Positions 33,883 through 42,775 of a stretch of 44,388 nucleotides of DNA are shown one piece after another. A model generated the notes under the pieces. The model ran no database searches and had not been told where the DNA came from. It worked only from the letters and a program-made list of their open reading frames with translations. The stretch is from an uncultured Lachnospiraceae bacterium (GTDB taxonomy: Bacteria; Bacillota; Clostridia; Lachnospirales; Lachnospiraceae). The position numbers and the translations under genes are program-made. Location: assembly GCA_947627245.1 (NCBI GenBank), contig CANQVH010000025.1:1-44388 (forward strand). Direction: 5' to 3'. Position 1 is the first letter of the stretch, and every line of letters begins with the position of its first letter.

Positions 33883-34156
33883 ACTCTCGCCTCCCGTCCG
33901 GATATTCGATGTAGGACGCCTTCCTATCCCGGTCGTAGCCCGTGACAGGCAGTCCCCGGCTCTGGTTCGCCTCGTTCTCCTGCCGGATCATCTCCCGGAA
34001 GCGGCGGACAAGCTCATCATCGCCGACGCCGCAGGTAGAATCCAGCTCGTTCGGTCTCGGCGGCTCGTTCTCCTGCTCCTCAAGCGCCGCAAAAAAACCC
34101 TTCATGATTTTTTCTCTGGCCTCCCGGCCTTTGTTCGTGTCATTCTGTCTGTCCAT
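33866..34156 (-). CDS. Small partner protein of the zeta-like kinase (putative antitoxin)
   Basis: 96 residues; ATG at 34156 with AAGGAAG upstream. Very charged, with a helical N-terminal half (REAREKIMKGFFAALEEQE), a middle DDELVRRFREMIRQENEAN helix and a C-terminal strand-like IEYPDGRREYGDK. No recognised family. Position and 17-base overlap with the kinase gene suggest a cognate antitoxin or regulatory partner. Confidence 0.6.
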   Translation of the reverse strand: MDRQNDTNKGREAREKIMKGFFAALEEQENEPPRPNELDSTCGVGDDELVRRFREMIRQENEANQSRGLPVTGYDRDRKASYIEYPDGRREYGDKA

Positions 34157-34196
34157 ATCTGACTTCCTTTAGTCTCTGAGCGCCCTGCTCCCAGTA

Positions 34197-34472
34197 TTAT
34201 ACATTTATACCGTACAACGAACACAATGTCGGCACTATCCCGGGACCATACTTTTTGATCTGCTCATCTACATAGGCCCAGTCAACACCGCCCGCGATGC
34301 TCTTCAGCGCGTCGTCGGAAAGCTCGCCCTGCGCGTTCATCCGCTCGAACAAAGCCTTCGCCTGCTCCTCGGTCGTTTCCGCGCCATACTCTTTGAAAAC
34401 GTCAAGAAGCTCCTCCGCTGTCTTTGCCCCCTTTAGTTTCACTGTCATCTCGTTTGTCTGTTTTTCGTTCAT
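34197..34472 (-). CDS. Nif11-like leader peptide family RiPP precursor
   Basis: 91 residues; ATG at 34472 with AAGGAGG 6 bases upstream. The leader has the Nif11/NHLP layout: an amphipathic helix (TAEELLDVFKEYG), a middle EEQAKALFERM helix, then ELSDDALKSIAGG, a textbook double-glycine end at residues 61-62. The 29-residue core that follows (VDWAYVDEQIKKYG, then PGIVPTLCSLYGINV) has one Cys, one Ser and one Thr, so few sites for lanthionine or thiazole formation. No modification enzyme or peptidase-transporter is in the window. It lies 40 bases upstream of the 96-residue gene in the same direction, apparently in the same transcript. Confidence 0.75.
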   Translation of the reverse strand: MNEKQTNEMTVKLKGAKTAEELLDVFKEYGAETTEEQAKALFERMNAQGELSDDALKSIAGGVDWAYVDEQIKKYGPGIVPTLCSLYGINV

Positions 34473-34524
34473 GGTGATTCCTCCTTGTCATGTGAAATAT
34501 TTTTGTTTCCTTGCCTTTCATCTC

Positions 34525-34553
34525 TTTATACGATCGAAAAAGCTTCTTGTTAG
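34525..34553 (-). promoter_or_regulatory. Putative promoter of the Nif11/zeta operon
   Basis: Minus strand: -35 CTAACA (34548-34553), 17-base spacer, -10 TATAAA (34525-34530), 52 bases before the precursor start. The spacer ends in TTTCGATCG. Confidence 0.45.
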
Positions 34554-34642
34554 GAAAACAGCAAAGGAAGTCTTCGGCAAACTGCATCTGCGTCGACTTC
34601 CTTTTCCATTTACTGTGCTTGTGCGAAATGCTTAGTTTCCAG

Positions 34643-34690
34643 CCAAGCGACTGTTGCTAAACATTTACATGCCCAAACGACTGTTGCTAA
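34643..34690 (+). repeat. Direct repeat downstream of tsf
   Basis: CCAAGCGACTGTTGCTAA (34643-34660) and CCAAACGACTGTTGCTAA (34673-34690), one mismatch, 30 bases apart. A TAGTTTCCAGCCA string near 34634 also repeats the last codons of tsf (34782 region). The remainder of 34554-34781 has a short GCC-rich palindrome (AGCCTTCGGCT) but no gene or clear terminator. Confidence 0.6.
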
Positions 34691-34781
34691 CCTCAGCCTT
34701 CGGCTCTCGCCTCGCCTTCGCTAAGCAACGCTGCATAGCTTCCAACATACGGTTCATCTGCGCCCTGCGGGCTTGATTCAC

Positions 34782-35723
34782 CTAGTTTCCAGCCATCTGC
34801 TTCGCTACCTCGGCAGCAAAGTCTTCCTGCTTTTTCTCGATGCCCTCACCGGTCTCCCAGCGGACGAAGCCCTTGATCGTGATCTTCGCGCTGTTTGCCT
34901 TCGCGACGGAATCAATGTAGGACTGCACGGACTGCTTGCCGTCTTCTGCCTTTACGTATACCTGATCGAGCAAGCAAATCTCCTTGAGCTCCTTATTGAT
35001 ACGGCCGTTGATCATGCCCTCGATCACCTTCTCCGGCTTGGAAGCCTCCTTCGGATCGTTCTTGATCTGAGCCAGAAGGATCTCTTTCTCATGCGCGATG
35101 TAATCCTCGCTGATCTCGCTCCGGTTCGTATACAGCGGCTTGAGCGCGGCTACCTGCATCGCAACATTCTTCGCCATCTCCTTAATATCATCGTTTACCA
35201 CATCGGTCACGACATCCACCAGAACGCCGATCTTTCCGCCCATATGCGTATAGGAAGCGACAAACCCCGCATCCTCCGTCACCTGCGTAAATCTGCGGAT
35301 GTTCATGTTCTCGCCGATCACCGCGATCTGGCCTGCCAGCGCCTCGTTGACAGTCTTCGTGGTATCAAATTTCCACGGCTCCGCGAGGAAAGCCTCGATA
35401 TCCGCAGCCTTGGTCTCCATCGCCTGCTCTGCCACCTGCGCAACATAGCCTTGGAACTTCTCATTCTTCGCAACGAAGTCGGTCTCTGCGTTGACCTCTA
35501 CCGCAACAGCCTTCTTGCCGTCGTCGGACACGATCACCTTCACAAGACCCTCGGCGGCGATTCTGCCGGCCTTCTTCTGAGCCGTAGCAAGTCCTTTTTC
35601 TCTCAGGAACTCGATCGCCTTGTCCATATCGCCGTCGGTCTCCGTCAGGGCCTTCTTGCAGTCCATCATGCCGGCGCCCGTCATCTCTCTCAACTCTTTC
35701 ACCATTCCTGCTGTGATTGCCAT
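34782..35723 (-). CDS. tsf: Elongation factor Ts
   Basis: 313 residues from the ATG at 35723, with GGAGG 8 bases upstream; an in-frame ATG at 35738 overlaps that ribosome site. The opening MAITAGMVKELREMTGAGMM and DCKKAL is the conserved N-terminal UBA-like domain, and VNAETDFVAKN is the core motif contacting EF-Tu. The protein is the nucleotide exchange factor that regenerates EF-Tu-GTP. It follows rpsB by 102 bases, the usual bacterial order. Full length, no anomalies. Confidence 0.98.
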   Translation of the reverse strand: MAITAGMVKELREMTGAGMMDCKKALTETDGDMDKAIEFLREKGLATAQKKAGRIAAEGLVKVIVSDDGKKAVAVEVNAETDFVAKNEKFQGYVAQVAEQAMETKAADIEAFLAEPWKFDTTKTVNEALAGQIAVIGENMNIRRFTQVTEDAGFVASYTHMGGKIGVLVDVVTDVVNDDIKEMAKNVAMQVAALKPLYTNRSEISEDYIAHEKEILLAQIKNDPKEASKPEKVIEGMINGRINKELKEICLLDQVYVKAEDGKQSVQSYIDSVAKANSAKITIKGFVRWETGEGIEKKQEDFAAEVAKQMAGN

Positions 35724-35825
35724 TCTGTTTTCCTCCATATTTTCTTATATTCGCACGAATGCAACAGGTAGTCCGCCTGCTGCATCCGCCGCACTGTTAT
35801 TTTCTGTTGTCAATCAATATCACGT

Positions 35826-36593
35826 TTACTCCGCGATCGCATTTACCGGAGCTTCGTCCGTGTAAGCCTCTTCCTCATAATATCCTTCCGCGTCTGCCGG
35901 CACTTCCTCAGCGCCCTGCTTTGCCTCGATGACGGCGTCCGCCATCTTGGATACGATGAGCTTGACCGCGCGAATTGCGTCGTCATTGCCCGGGATCACA
36001 TAATCCAGCTCTTCCGGATCGCAGTTCGTGTCGCATATACCGATCAGGGTAACGCCCAGCGTATGAGCCTCCTGCACGCAGATGCGCTCCTTCTTCGGGT
36101 CTACTACGAAAATCGCATCCGGGATCCTGCGCATCTCCTTGATGCCGCCGAGGTTCTTCTCCAGCTTCTCCTGCTCCTTGCGAAGCGCGATGACTTCCTT
36201 CTTCGGAAGCACGTCGAAGGTGCCGTCCTCAGCCATGCGCTCGATGTCCTTCAGGCGCTTGATTCTGCTCTGAATCGTCTTGAAGTTTGTCAGCATGCCG
36301 CCGAGCCATCTCTCGTTCACATAGAACATGCCGCAGCGCTCCGCCTCGGTCTTGACCGCATCCTGCGCCTGCTTCTTCGTGCCGACGAAAAGAATGCTGC
36401 CGCCGTTCGCCGCAATGTCCGCGACCGCTCTGCAAGCTTCGTCTACCTTGCCCACCGACTTCTGAAGGTCGATGATGTAGATGCCATTGCGCTCCGTGTA
36501 GATGTACTCCGCCATCTTCGGGTTCCATCTTCTGGTCTGATGTCCGAAATGAACGCCTGCCTCGAGTAACTGTTTCATTGAAATTACACTCAT
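35826..36593 (-). CDS. rpsB: 30S ribosomal protein S2
   Basis: 255 residues; ATG at 36593 with AAAAAGGAG 7 bases upstream. Conserved S2 blocks: [51 protein letters not shown] and GICDTNCDP. Component of the small ribosomal subunit. The acidic C-terminal extension after the S2 fold ([19 protein letters not shown]) is common in Clostridia. Transcribed with tsf from the promoter at 36772-36800 behind a leader of about 175 bases. Confidence 0.98.
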   Translation of the reverse strand: MSVISMKQLLEAGVHFGHQTRRWNPKMAEYIYTERNGIYIIDLQKSVGKVDEACRAVADIAANGGSILFVGTKKQAQDAVKTEAERCGMFYVNERWLGGMLTNFKTIQSRIKRLKDIERMAEDGTFDVLPKKEVIALRKEQEKLEKNLGGIKEMRRIPDAIFVVDPKKERICVQEAHTLGVTLIGICDTNCDPEELDYVIPGNDDAIRAVKLIVSKMADAVIEAKQGAEEVPADAEGYYEEEAYTDEAPVNAIAE

Positions 36594-36771
36594 GTCTCTT
36601 CTCCTTTTTGGTTAGATTCTTCCGTATGTCTCACGCTCGCGGAGAGACTGGCGCGCCGCCGCGCATCGCAGACCGTGAATCGCAGATCGCAAATCACAGG
36701 CCATGGTTTCGGCCGTACATCGCCGGCACCGTCCCCGGAGTCCACATACGTGCTTGATTTGCAGCTTTTGT

Positions 36772-36800
36772 ATTATAGCATAAGGTGCTGTGAGGTGCAA
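36772..36800 (-). promoter_or_regulatory. Promoter of rpsB-tsf
   Basis: Minus strand: -35 TTGCAC (36795-36800), 17-base spacer, -10 TATAAT (36772-36777). The GC-rich leader (36594-36765) contains repeated GATCTGCGA/GGTCTGCGA strings and GCGGCGGCGCGC, and could fold. In many bacteria S2 represses its own mRNA through the leader; no defined element is recognised here. Confidence 0.75.
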
Positions 36801-36828
36801 GAAAATTTTATGCCATCTGCAAAAATCT

Positions 36829-36875
36829 GCAAAAATATCTCCGGGTAGACACCCCTACAGATCCTTCCCGGAGAC
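36829..36875 (-). terminator. Intrinsic terminator after the ABC permease gene
   Basis: Stem TCTCCGGG/CCCGGAGA (36867-36874 with 36838-36845) with an inner GTAG/CTAC hairpin, then ATTTTTG on the minus strand. The other strand also ends in ATTTTTGCTTTT, so it may work in both directions. Confidence 0.8.
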
Positions 36876-36899
36876 ATTTTTGCTTTTCTGCCTGCTTAT

Positions 36900-38159
36900 T
36901 TATTCTCTTCTCAGCGCCTCGATCGGGTCAAGGTTCGCCGCCTTCACGGACGGCAGGAGCCCGAAAATAATACCGATCAGCATCGAGAACACGACCGCGA
37001 TGCCGGAAATCACCACGTCGATGGACACCGCCACGCCGGACACTTTGTTGATGACCTGCGCCAAGCCGATGCCGCTTGCCACGCCGATGACGCCGCCGAT
37101 GCTCGTAAGAACGGCGGCTTCCGTCAGGAACTGCCCGAGAATCGATCCCTTCCGGGCGCCGATCGCCTTCTTCAGACCGATCTCGTTCGTGCGCTCCGTC
37201 ACCGACACGAGCATGATATTCATAACGCCGATACCACCGACCAGCAGTGAAATGCTTGCGATCCAGATCAACTGATTGTTCGTCGCCGCGCTCATGTCCT
37301 GCAGCTTCTGGGCACGCTCAAGCACATCATCCGCTTTATATTTGAAATCTGTCTGCGAGGATGACACGGTCGCGTTCAGGATATCCTCCGCGCCTTTTCC
37401 GGCTGCCTCCATATCGTCTACGCTGACTGCCTTCACGATGACATTCTCCGGCTCGTCGTACTGATACACGATCGGCCAAGAAGCCTTCGGCATAAAGAGA
37501 TATCCAACCGCGTCGGAGTTCGCGTATGTATAGTAATCTTCGATGGAGTTAATGTTCGGTGTGAACTTCCTGCTCTGATCCACAACGCCTACTACCGTGA
37601 AAGGCATCTTGCTGATCTCGATCGTTTTCCCGATCGGGTCATCGTTGCCGAAGATATTGTCGGCTGCCGTCTGATCTACGATCAATACCTTGCGGAAATT
37701 TTTGTAATCGCTCTCGATAAAATTCCGTCCCGTGCGGATCGTATAGCCCACCGTCTCAAAATAATCGGTATCGATGCTCCGCACGCTCACGCTCTGCAGC
37801 ATCGTGTTTCCGTAATACAGTCCGTCCGTAGACTGCCGTTCATTGTAGCGCGTGACGTTCTCCACCGAGTCGAGCGCACGGATCTCGTCGCACGTCTCGT
37901 CCGACACTTCGCGGAATCCCGACGGAGCCGGAGCCCATGAATCGATCATATAGGGATAGCCTCCCGTGTAGATCATGATCGACAGCGTATTGTTTCCGGA
38001 ACCGATCAGGTTGTTCTTGATCTCCTCGTTCGTGCCCTTGATCGTCGACGCGATTGAGATGATGGAGGCAATACCGATAATGATGCCGAGCATCGTCAGG
38101 AACGAGCGCATCTTGTGCGACCAGATTCCCTGAAACGACAATCTTATATTCTCAAGCAA
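36900..38159 (-). CDS. MacB-like ABC transporter permease
   Basis: 419 residues from a TTG start at 38159, set by AGGAGG 8 bases upstream; no ATG near it has a ribosome site. First membrane helix at about 20-40 (SFLTMLGIIIGIASIISIAS), a large extracellular MacB_PCD-type domain (about 45-280), and three helices in the C-terminal FtsX/MacB core with NEIGLKKAIGARKG and the DPIEALRRE end. Members export peptides, lipoproteins or drugs by mechanotransmission and need the ATPase encoded at 42049. It is the last gene of the operon, 50 bases after the large adaptor. Confidence 0.9.
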   Translation of the reverse strand: MLENIRLSFQGIWSHKMRSFLTMLGIIIGIASIISIASTIKGTNEEIKNNLIGSGNNTLSIMIYTGGYPYMIDSWAPAPSGFREVSDETCDEIRALDSVENVTRYNERQSTDGLYYGNTMLQSVSVRSIDTDYFETVGYTIRTGRNFIESDYKNFRKVLIVDQTAADNIFGNDDPIGKTIEISKMPFTVVGVVDQSRKFTPNINSIEDYYTYANSDAVGYLFMPKASWPIVYQYDEPENVIVKAVSVDDMEAAGKGAEDILNATVSSSQTDFKYKADDVLERAQKLQDMSAATNNQLIWIASISLLVGGIGVMNIMLVSVTERTNEIGLKKAIGARKGSILGQFLTEAAVLTSIGGVIGVASGIGLAQVINKVSGVAVSIDVVISGIAVVFSMLIGIIFGLLPSVKAANLDPIEALRRE

Positions 38160-38209
38160 GTCTCACACCTCCTGCCGTAAAGATCCATCTCATCCTTTCC
38201 TGCCTCCTG

Positions 38210-41200
38210 TTACATATTCTGCAGTCTGTCTACGTCTTTCGTTTTTGCGCCTTCCTTGACATCCTTGCCGTATGGGAAAGCGATACAGTCATCCAGCGTA
38301 AGCCCATCCGCGATCTCCACCGCGTAGCCGTACATCTTTTTGCCCGTCTTGACATACTGCTTCGTCAGGTTGCCGTCGTCGCCCTTCTTGTAGACGTAGG
38401 TCCTTCCGTCCGGCTCGGTACGGACAAAGTAATTCTCCAAATAGATCGCGCTCATATCGCCCGGCGCCGTCCCGGAAAGGTAGATTTCCGCCTCTCCTTC
38501 CTCCATGTCTTCTGCGTCGTCGATCAGCGCATAAAACGGGTAGTAGGAAGCGTTCGTATTCTCCTGCCCGTATCCCATATACTGCCCGTTCGGATCCGGA
38601 TACTCAGAGACTTCCTTGATCACAGCCGTGAAGCCGGTCCCGTTTGTTATCAGCGTCCCGGAGATCGTGTCCCCGACATTGATCTGCTCAAGCGTCAGCT
38701 CGCTCATCACGCCCTTCGCGTACAGTCCCGCCTCGTTTGCAACCTTCACGAAATAATCCTCATCTGAATCGCCGTCCGGTCCGCCGATGCTGATCACGGT
38801 GCCGTCCATCGTGCTCTTGACGACCTTTCCGTCGACAATCCGCTGCTTCTGTCTCAGATCCAGCTCGTTCTGCCGGATATCCAGCGAACAGTTTTCGATC
38901 TCCCGCTCCTTCTCCTCAATCATCTCCGCAAGCTCTTCAGCCGTGTACGTCCACTCTCCGTCGAAATCGCCAAAATCACCGAAATCGCCGTAATCCGGGA
39001 ACTCCGTCTCCGGTTCGTCCGTCCACAATCCGTACTGCCTGAATGTATCGACAAAGCTTGGATCGCTGCTCACCATGGACCTCTGCGCATCGTTCAGCTC
39101 GGAATATTTGTCCCAGATATTCAAGGCCATGTTGAAGCGGTCTTCTTCCGGCGTATCCTCCGGCAGACTCAAAAGCTCTTGGTACATCTGTATGACCGCA
39201 TATGCCCCGAGGGTATCCCCAATGCTCAGGAAGCCGTCCGGCGCGATCAATTTGCCCTTCTTATTCTTTTCCCACGGCTCGCCGGACTGCTCCGCCAGAT
39301 CCGCCTGCTCGTTCTTCCACTGCTTCTCCAGCCTCTTTCTCCAACTGTTGCCGAGCTGATTGTATGCATCTGTCGCCTTCTCCAGAAGATTCTTGTCAAT
39401 GGCAGACGGATTGATCGCCTCAAACAGCGCTTTTGCGTAGCAGATGCAGAGATCGCGGTAACGCTCTTCAAGCTGGGTCACCTGAAATTCCTTTCCCTGC
39501 TCCGTCAGATAGCTTCTCACATTGTCAAGCAACTGATATTTCTCCATATCGGGAGTCGCCGTCTGCGATTCGTCCAAAATCTCCGTCATCGGATAGGAAA
39601 GCCACTGCTGATAAAATACGATCGCGCTCTCCAGCTCGGTCAGATAATCCTTGCCCTGCTCGGCATAGGTCTGCGCGGCGTTCTCTGCCAGAAGCATCTC
39701 CGCATTCGACAAAAACGTAGTTGTATAGCTCTCGATCGCCTCCGGCGCGTTCTCATAGTGCGCCGTCGCGGTCACGTCAAACTCCGGCATGAGGAAGCTC
39801 GCATAACCGCTCGCGACATCCTCCGCATTCAGCTCGACCACCTGTCCGGGGTCTCCGGAGGTCGGAGCCACACTCCATCCCATAAACACAAGCGTCACAT
39901 CGTCCATGTTCGCCTGCAGAGGAACCAGCCTTCCCGCCTCATAGGTCCCGGTCAGATTGCCCGGATTAATCGTAACGGTATATTCCTTTTTCTGCGAAAC
40001 GTCCTCACCCGCGGCCGGAGTCTCGTCAGTTGTCATCCCGTCACCGGACGTTGTATCGTCGCCGTTTGCCGTACTGTCATCGGTCGTTGTGCCGTCGCCG
40101 TTTGTCGTACTGCCATCGGTCGTTGTCCCGTCACCGGTTGCTGTGCTGTCACCATTTGCCGTCCCATCACCGGACGTTGTGCCGTCGCCGGGCTTTGTGC
40201 CGTTATCGTTTGTCTCTCCATCGCCGGTTGTCGTACCATCCCCATTCGTCGTACCGTCGCCGGACGTTGTGCCGTTATCATTTGTCTCTCCGTCGCCGGG
40301 CGTCGTCTCATCACCGGTTGTCGTTCCATCACCATTTGTCGTACCATCACCGGACGTTGTATTGTCTCCATTTGTCGTACCGTCGCCCTCTGCGATCTCG
40401 GCAGGCTCGCCTGTCCCCGACGACCCGTCGGAGTCCTCCGATCTGTTCTCATCCGGCGTCGACGCGTCCGGATCCTGAACCGTCCGCACAGAGACAATCG
40501 TATCGTTCGTCTGAATCCCCTCGATCACATAGTCGTCCGGATCATCGCTCGCCTCGTTCTTTCTTGCCGGGATCGACCCGTCCACCAATACCTCCGTAAG
40601 CTTGTAGCCGTCCTCCAGACTTATCGCAAAGACGATCTTTCCGTCCTCCGCCATAGCAATCGAATTGGTGACATCCTGCCCGTTCACTGTCGTGACCGCG
40701 CCGTCCGAGACGTCAAACGCAACCGTATTCTGGCGCACACCTTCCTGCGGCTGCTCCGTTCCATTCTGTGCGGTGCCATCGTTCTCACCCGATTCGTCTG
40801 CGCCGTCCGAGCCGTTTACCTCGCTCGATCCGTCTGCGCCGTCCGTGCCATCTGTACCCGTCTCGCTCGATCCGTTTACGCCGTCCGAGCCATCCGTGCC
40901 CGTCTCGTCTGCCCCGTCCGTGCCGTTTTCCTCACCCAGTCGGGCTTTTATTTCCTCTGCCGCAGCCTGCAGCTCCTCAAGACAGTCAAGGTTCTCTACC
41001 CTCTCCTGTTGCTGCGTGGCAAGCAGATCATAGGACTCCCCGATCCGCTCAACCATTTCCAAAAATGCGGCATCCTCAAGCTCCTCAGCCTCCGTCTCCG
41101 CTTCATCGATCAGCATCTCAACATACCTGACCTGATACTCGTTCAGCGTCTTAAAGCTCTTCTTGAGCGTCGCAACCTCCTCTTTACTCAATGCCGCCTT

Positions 41201-42052
41201 CACGGAATCCTTGAGCGCATAAGAACGGATCTCCTTCACCGATCCGTCTTCCTGCTCCTCCTCCGTCGTCTCCTCGTCCGCCAGATTCTTCCGGTAGTAA
41301 GAGACGGCCTGCTCGACGGCTTCTCCGATATCGTCAGCCTTCAGTTCGTCTCCGCAGGCAAGAAACGTCGCCTGAATCTCCAGCACAAGCGCCTCAAAGC
41401 TGAGCACGCTGTTTTCAATGGTCGGAAGCAACGGCTCCCCCGCGCTGTTTCCGTTTATCTTTTCCACGCCGTCAACCTCTACGCCGTCCGGTTCACCGGA
41501 GGTCTGTCCGTCCGTGTCCGTCCCGTCCGGGATCTCGCCGGTCCCCTCGGTCTCTGTCTCTTCTTCTATAATGGCATCCGTCTCTTCAGGAGCTTCCTCG
41601 GCGGACGCCGTCAGCGTGAACCAATCCCGTTCCCGTTCAAGAGAAGCCGTCGCCGGCGTGTTCTTCAGCTTTTTCAGTTCCTTTTCGAGCCGCGTCAGCG
41701 TCAGCTCGTTCGTCTGAAGCTCAAGCTGCTGCATCTCAAGCTCAAGCTCCTGCAGCGTCATGTCATAGGAAAAAAGAGGTGTGCCTTCCTTGACCTCGTC
41801 CCCGACCTGCACATATATTTTATCGATCCCATAGTCATCATTCAGTCGGACGGTCTGCGCCACCTGAGACGTGACGGATCCGTAGACGACCTGCTGGCTG
41901 TCCATTGCATAATATCCCATTGAAACATTTGATACAGGCACAACCTCGACCGGAGATTTTCGGCTCTGCGCGGCATAATACGCCCCATAGCCGGCACCGC
42001 CTACCAGCGCGGCAGTCACCACGACACTGATCAGCACAGTTCTCAGTTTCAT
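38210..42052 (-). CDS. Very large HlyD/MacA-type adaptor protein with repeat-rich insertion
   Basis: 1280 residues; its ATG overlaps the ATPase stop (ATGA). One N-terminal membrane helix (about 5-28), the first barrel/lipoyl half (VYGSVTSQVAQTVRL, VQVGDEVKEGTPLFSYD) and a coiled coil at 85-135. The second half of the adaptor returns only near residue 1025 (EMIEEKEREIENCS coil, STMDGTVISIGG, VGDTISGTLITNGTG). Between them lie about 880 extra residues: an acidic Glu/Thr part, several helical stretches, Gly-Thr-Asp-Ser repeats (TDGSDGVNG, SGDGTTNGDG), an InlB-B-like strand domain (YTVTINPGNLTGTYEAG, LVFMGWSVAP) and more helices. Normal adaptors are 350-550 residues with only a helical hairpin at this place. 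In a cell without outer membrane this insertion could span or bind the wall. Export partner unknown. Confidence 0.85.
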   Translation of the reverse strand: MKLRTVLISVVVTAALVGGAGYGAYYAAQSRKSPVEVVPVSNVSMGYYAMDSQQVVYGSVTSQVAQTVRLNDDYGIDKIYVQVGDEVKEGTPLFSYDMTLQELELEMQQLELQTNELTLTRLEKELKKLKNTPATASLERERDWFTLTASAEEAPEETDAIIEEETETEGTGEIPDGTDTDGQTSGEPDGVEVDGVEKINGNSAGEPLLPTIENSVLSFEALVLEIQATFLACGDELKADDIGEAVEQAVSYYRKNLADEETTEEEQEDGSVKEIRSYALKDSVKAALSKEEVATLKKSFKTLNEYQVRYVEMLIDEAETEAEELEDAAFLEMVERIGESYDLLATQQQERVENLDCLEELQAAAEEIKARLGEENGTDGADETGTDGSDGVNGSSETGTDGTDGADGSSEVNGSDGADESGENDGTAQNGTEQPQEGVRQNTVAFDVSDGAVTTVNGQDVTNSIAMAEDGKIVFAISLEDGYKLTEVLVDGSIPARKNEASDDPDDYVIEGIQTNDTIVSVRTVQDPDASTPDENRSEDSDGSSGTGEPAEIAEGDGTTNGDNTTSGDGTTNGDGTTTGDETTPGDGETNDNGTTSGDGTTNGDGTTTGDGETNDNGTKPGDGTTSGDGTANGDSTATGDGTTTDGSTTNGDGTTTDDSTANGDDTTSGDGMTTDETPAAGEDVSQKKEYTVTINPGNLTGTYEAGRLVPLQANMDDVTLVFMGWSVAPTSGDPGQVVELNAEDVASGYASFLMPEFDVTATAHYENAPEAIESYTTTFLSNAEMLLAENAAQTYAEQGKDYLTELESAIVFYQQWLSYPMTEILDESQTATPDMEKYQLLDNVRSYLTEQGKEFQVTQLEERYRDLCICYAKALFEAINPSAIDKNLLEKATDAYNQLGNSWRKRLEKQWKNEQADLAEQSGEPWEKNKKGKLIAPDGFLSIGDTLGAYAVIQMYQELLSLPEDTPEEDRFNMALNIWDKYSELNDAQRSMVSSDPSFVDTFRQYGLWTDEPETEFPDYGDFGDFGDFDGEWTYTAEELAEMIEEKEREIENCSLDIRQNELDLRQKQRIVDGKVVKSTMDGTVISIGGPDGDSDEDYFVKVANEAGLYAKGVMSELTLEQINVGDTISGTLITNGTGFTAVIKEVSEYPDPNGQYMGYGQENTNASYYPFYALIDDAEDMEEGEAEIYLSGTAPGDMSAIYLENYFVRTEPDGRTYVYKKGDDGNLTKQYVKTGKKMYGYAVEIADGLTLDDCIAFPYGKDVKEGAKTKDVDRLQNM
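40030..40390 (-). repeat. 18-bp tandem repeat tract encoding G-D-G-T-T-x units
   Basis: About 20 imperfect six-residue units (GDGTTN, GDGTTT, NDNGTT and similar) in the large adaptor. Third-base changes between units show that it is not newly amplified, yet it is likely to vary in length between strains. Confidence 0.8.
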
Positions 42053-42735
42053 TGCTCCGTCTCTCCTTTCTGCTCTGAAAGCTCACCGTCAAAGATCGTA
42101 ACCACTCGCTTTGCATAGCCGGCGATCCCGCTGTCATGCGTAATCATAATTATGGTAACGCCCTCATCATTCAGTTTCTGGAACAGCTCCATGACCTGCT
42201 TGCTCGACTTCGAGTCAAGAGCTCCGGTCGGCTCATCGGCCAGAAGAATGTCCGGCTTATTCACCATAGCGCGCGCGATCGCGACCCTCTGCTTCTGTCC
42301 GCCGGACAACTGCGTCGGCTTGAATGTGACACGGTCCTCCAGCCCTACCCGTATCAGCGCTTCTTTCGCTTTTGCCCGACGCGCCCTCTTGCGGATCCCC
42401 GCATAGATCAACGGCAGCGCCACATTGTCAAGCGCCGTCATGCGCGGCAACAACTGAAAGTTCTGAAATACAAAGCCGATGTTGTGCAGGCGCACGTCCG
42501 CCAGCTTTTTCTCATTCAGCGCAAGGACGTTCCTGCCCGTCAGCTCATAGCTTCCCGACGTGGGGCGGTCAAGACAGCCGATAATATTCATCAGGGTCGA
42601 TTTGCCGGAGCCGGACGGCCCCATGATCGCCACATATTCGCCCTGCTCCACGCTCAGGCAGACATCCTTCAGCACGGGAACCGTCATTTTTCCCTGAATG
42701 TAATCTTTATATATATGCTCCAATTTGAGGATCAA
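42049..42735 (-). CDS. ABC transporter ATP-binding protein, MacB/LolD type
   Basis: 228 residues from a TTG start at 42735 (GGGGAGG 7 bases upstream). Walker A GPSGSGKST, Q-loop QNFQLLPRM, signature LSGGQKQRVAIARA, Walker B ILLADEPTGALD and H-loop ITHD are all intact. The gene lies between two adaptors and overlaps the second by four bases. It should energise the permease at 36900-38159. Use of TTG starts for both ATPase and permease is notable. Confidence 0.95.
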   Translation of the reverse strand: MILKLEHIYKDYIQGKMTVPVLKDVCLSVEQGEYVAIMGPSGSGKSTLMNIIGCLDRPTSGSYELTGRNVLALNEKKLADVRLHNIGFVFQNFQLLPRMTALDNVALPLIYAGIRKRARRAKAKEALIRVGLEDRVTFKPTQLSGGQKQRVAIARAMVNKPDILLADEPTGALDSKSSKQVMELFQKLNDEGVTIIMITHDSGIAGYAKRVVTIFDGELSEQKGETEQ

Positions 42736-42775
42736 AGAAACCCCTCCCCTGTGTCAAGTAATCTTCTTCCGCAGG

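Noticed and set aside
33319-34156. Classical epsilon-zeta toxin-antitoxin system
   Set aside because: The kinase fits zeta, but it is short and the 96-residue partner does not resemble epsilon, so I name it only a zeta-like pair.
34554-34781. Possible tRNA or small RNA in the gap after tsf
   Set aside because: No cloverleaf or T-loop motif; only short repeats and weak hairpins were seen.
36790-37275. Plus-strand frame opposite the permease and terminator
   Set aside because: Crosses a strong terminator and is antisense to a conserved permease; no promoter or ribosome site.
40030-40390. Regular repeats that might suggest a CRISPR array
   Set aside because: Unit is about 18 bases, without unique spacers, inside a long coding frame.
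39179-41923. A 914-codon open frame on the plus strand
   Set aside because: It is antisense to the large adaptor, has no ribosome site, and its Arg/Cys/His-rich product mirrors the repeats of the real gene. A by-product of codon bias.
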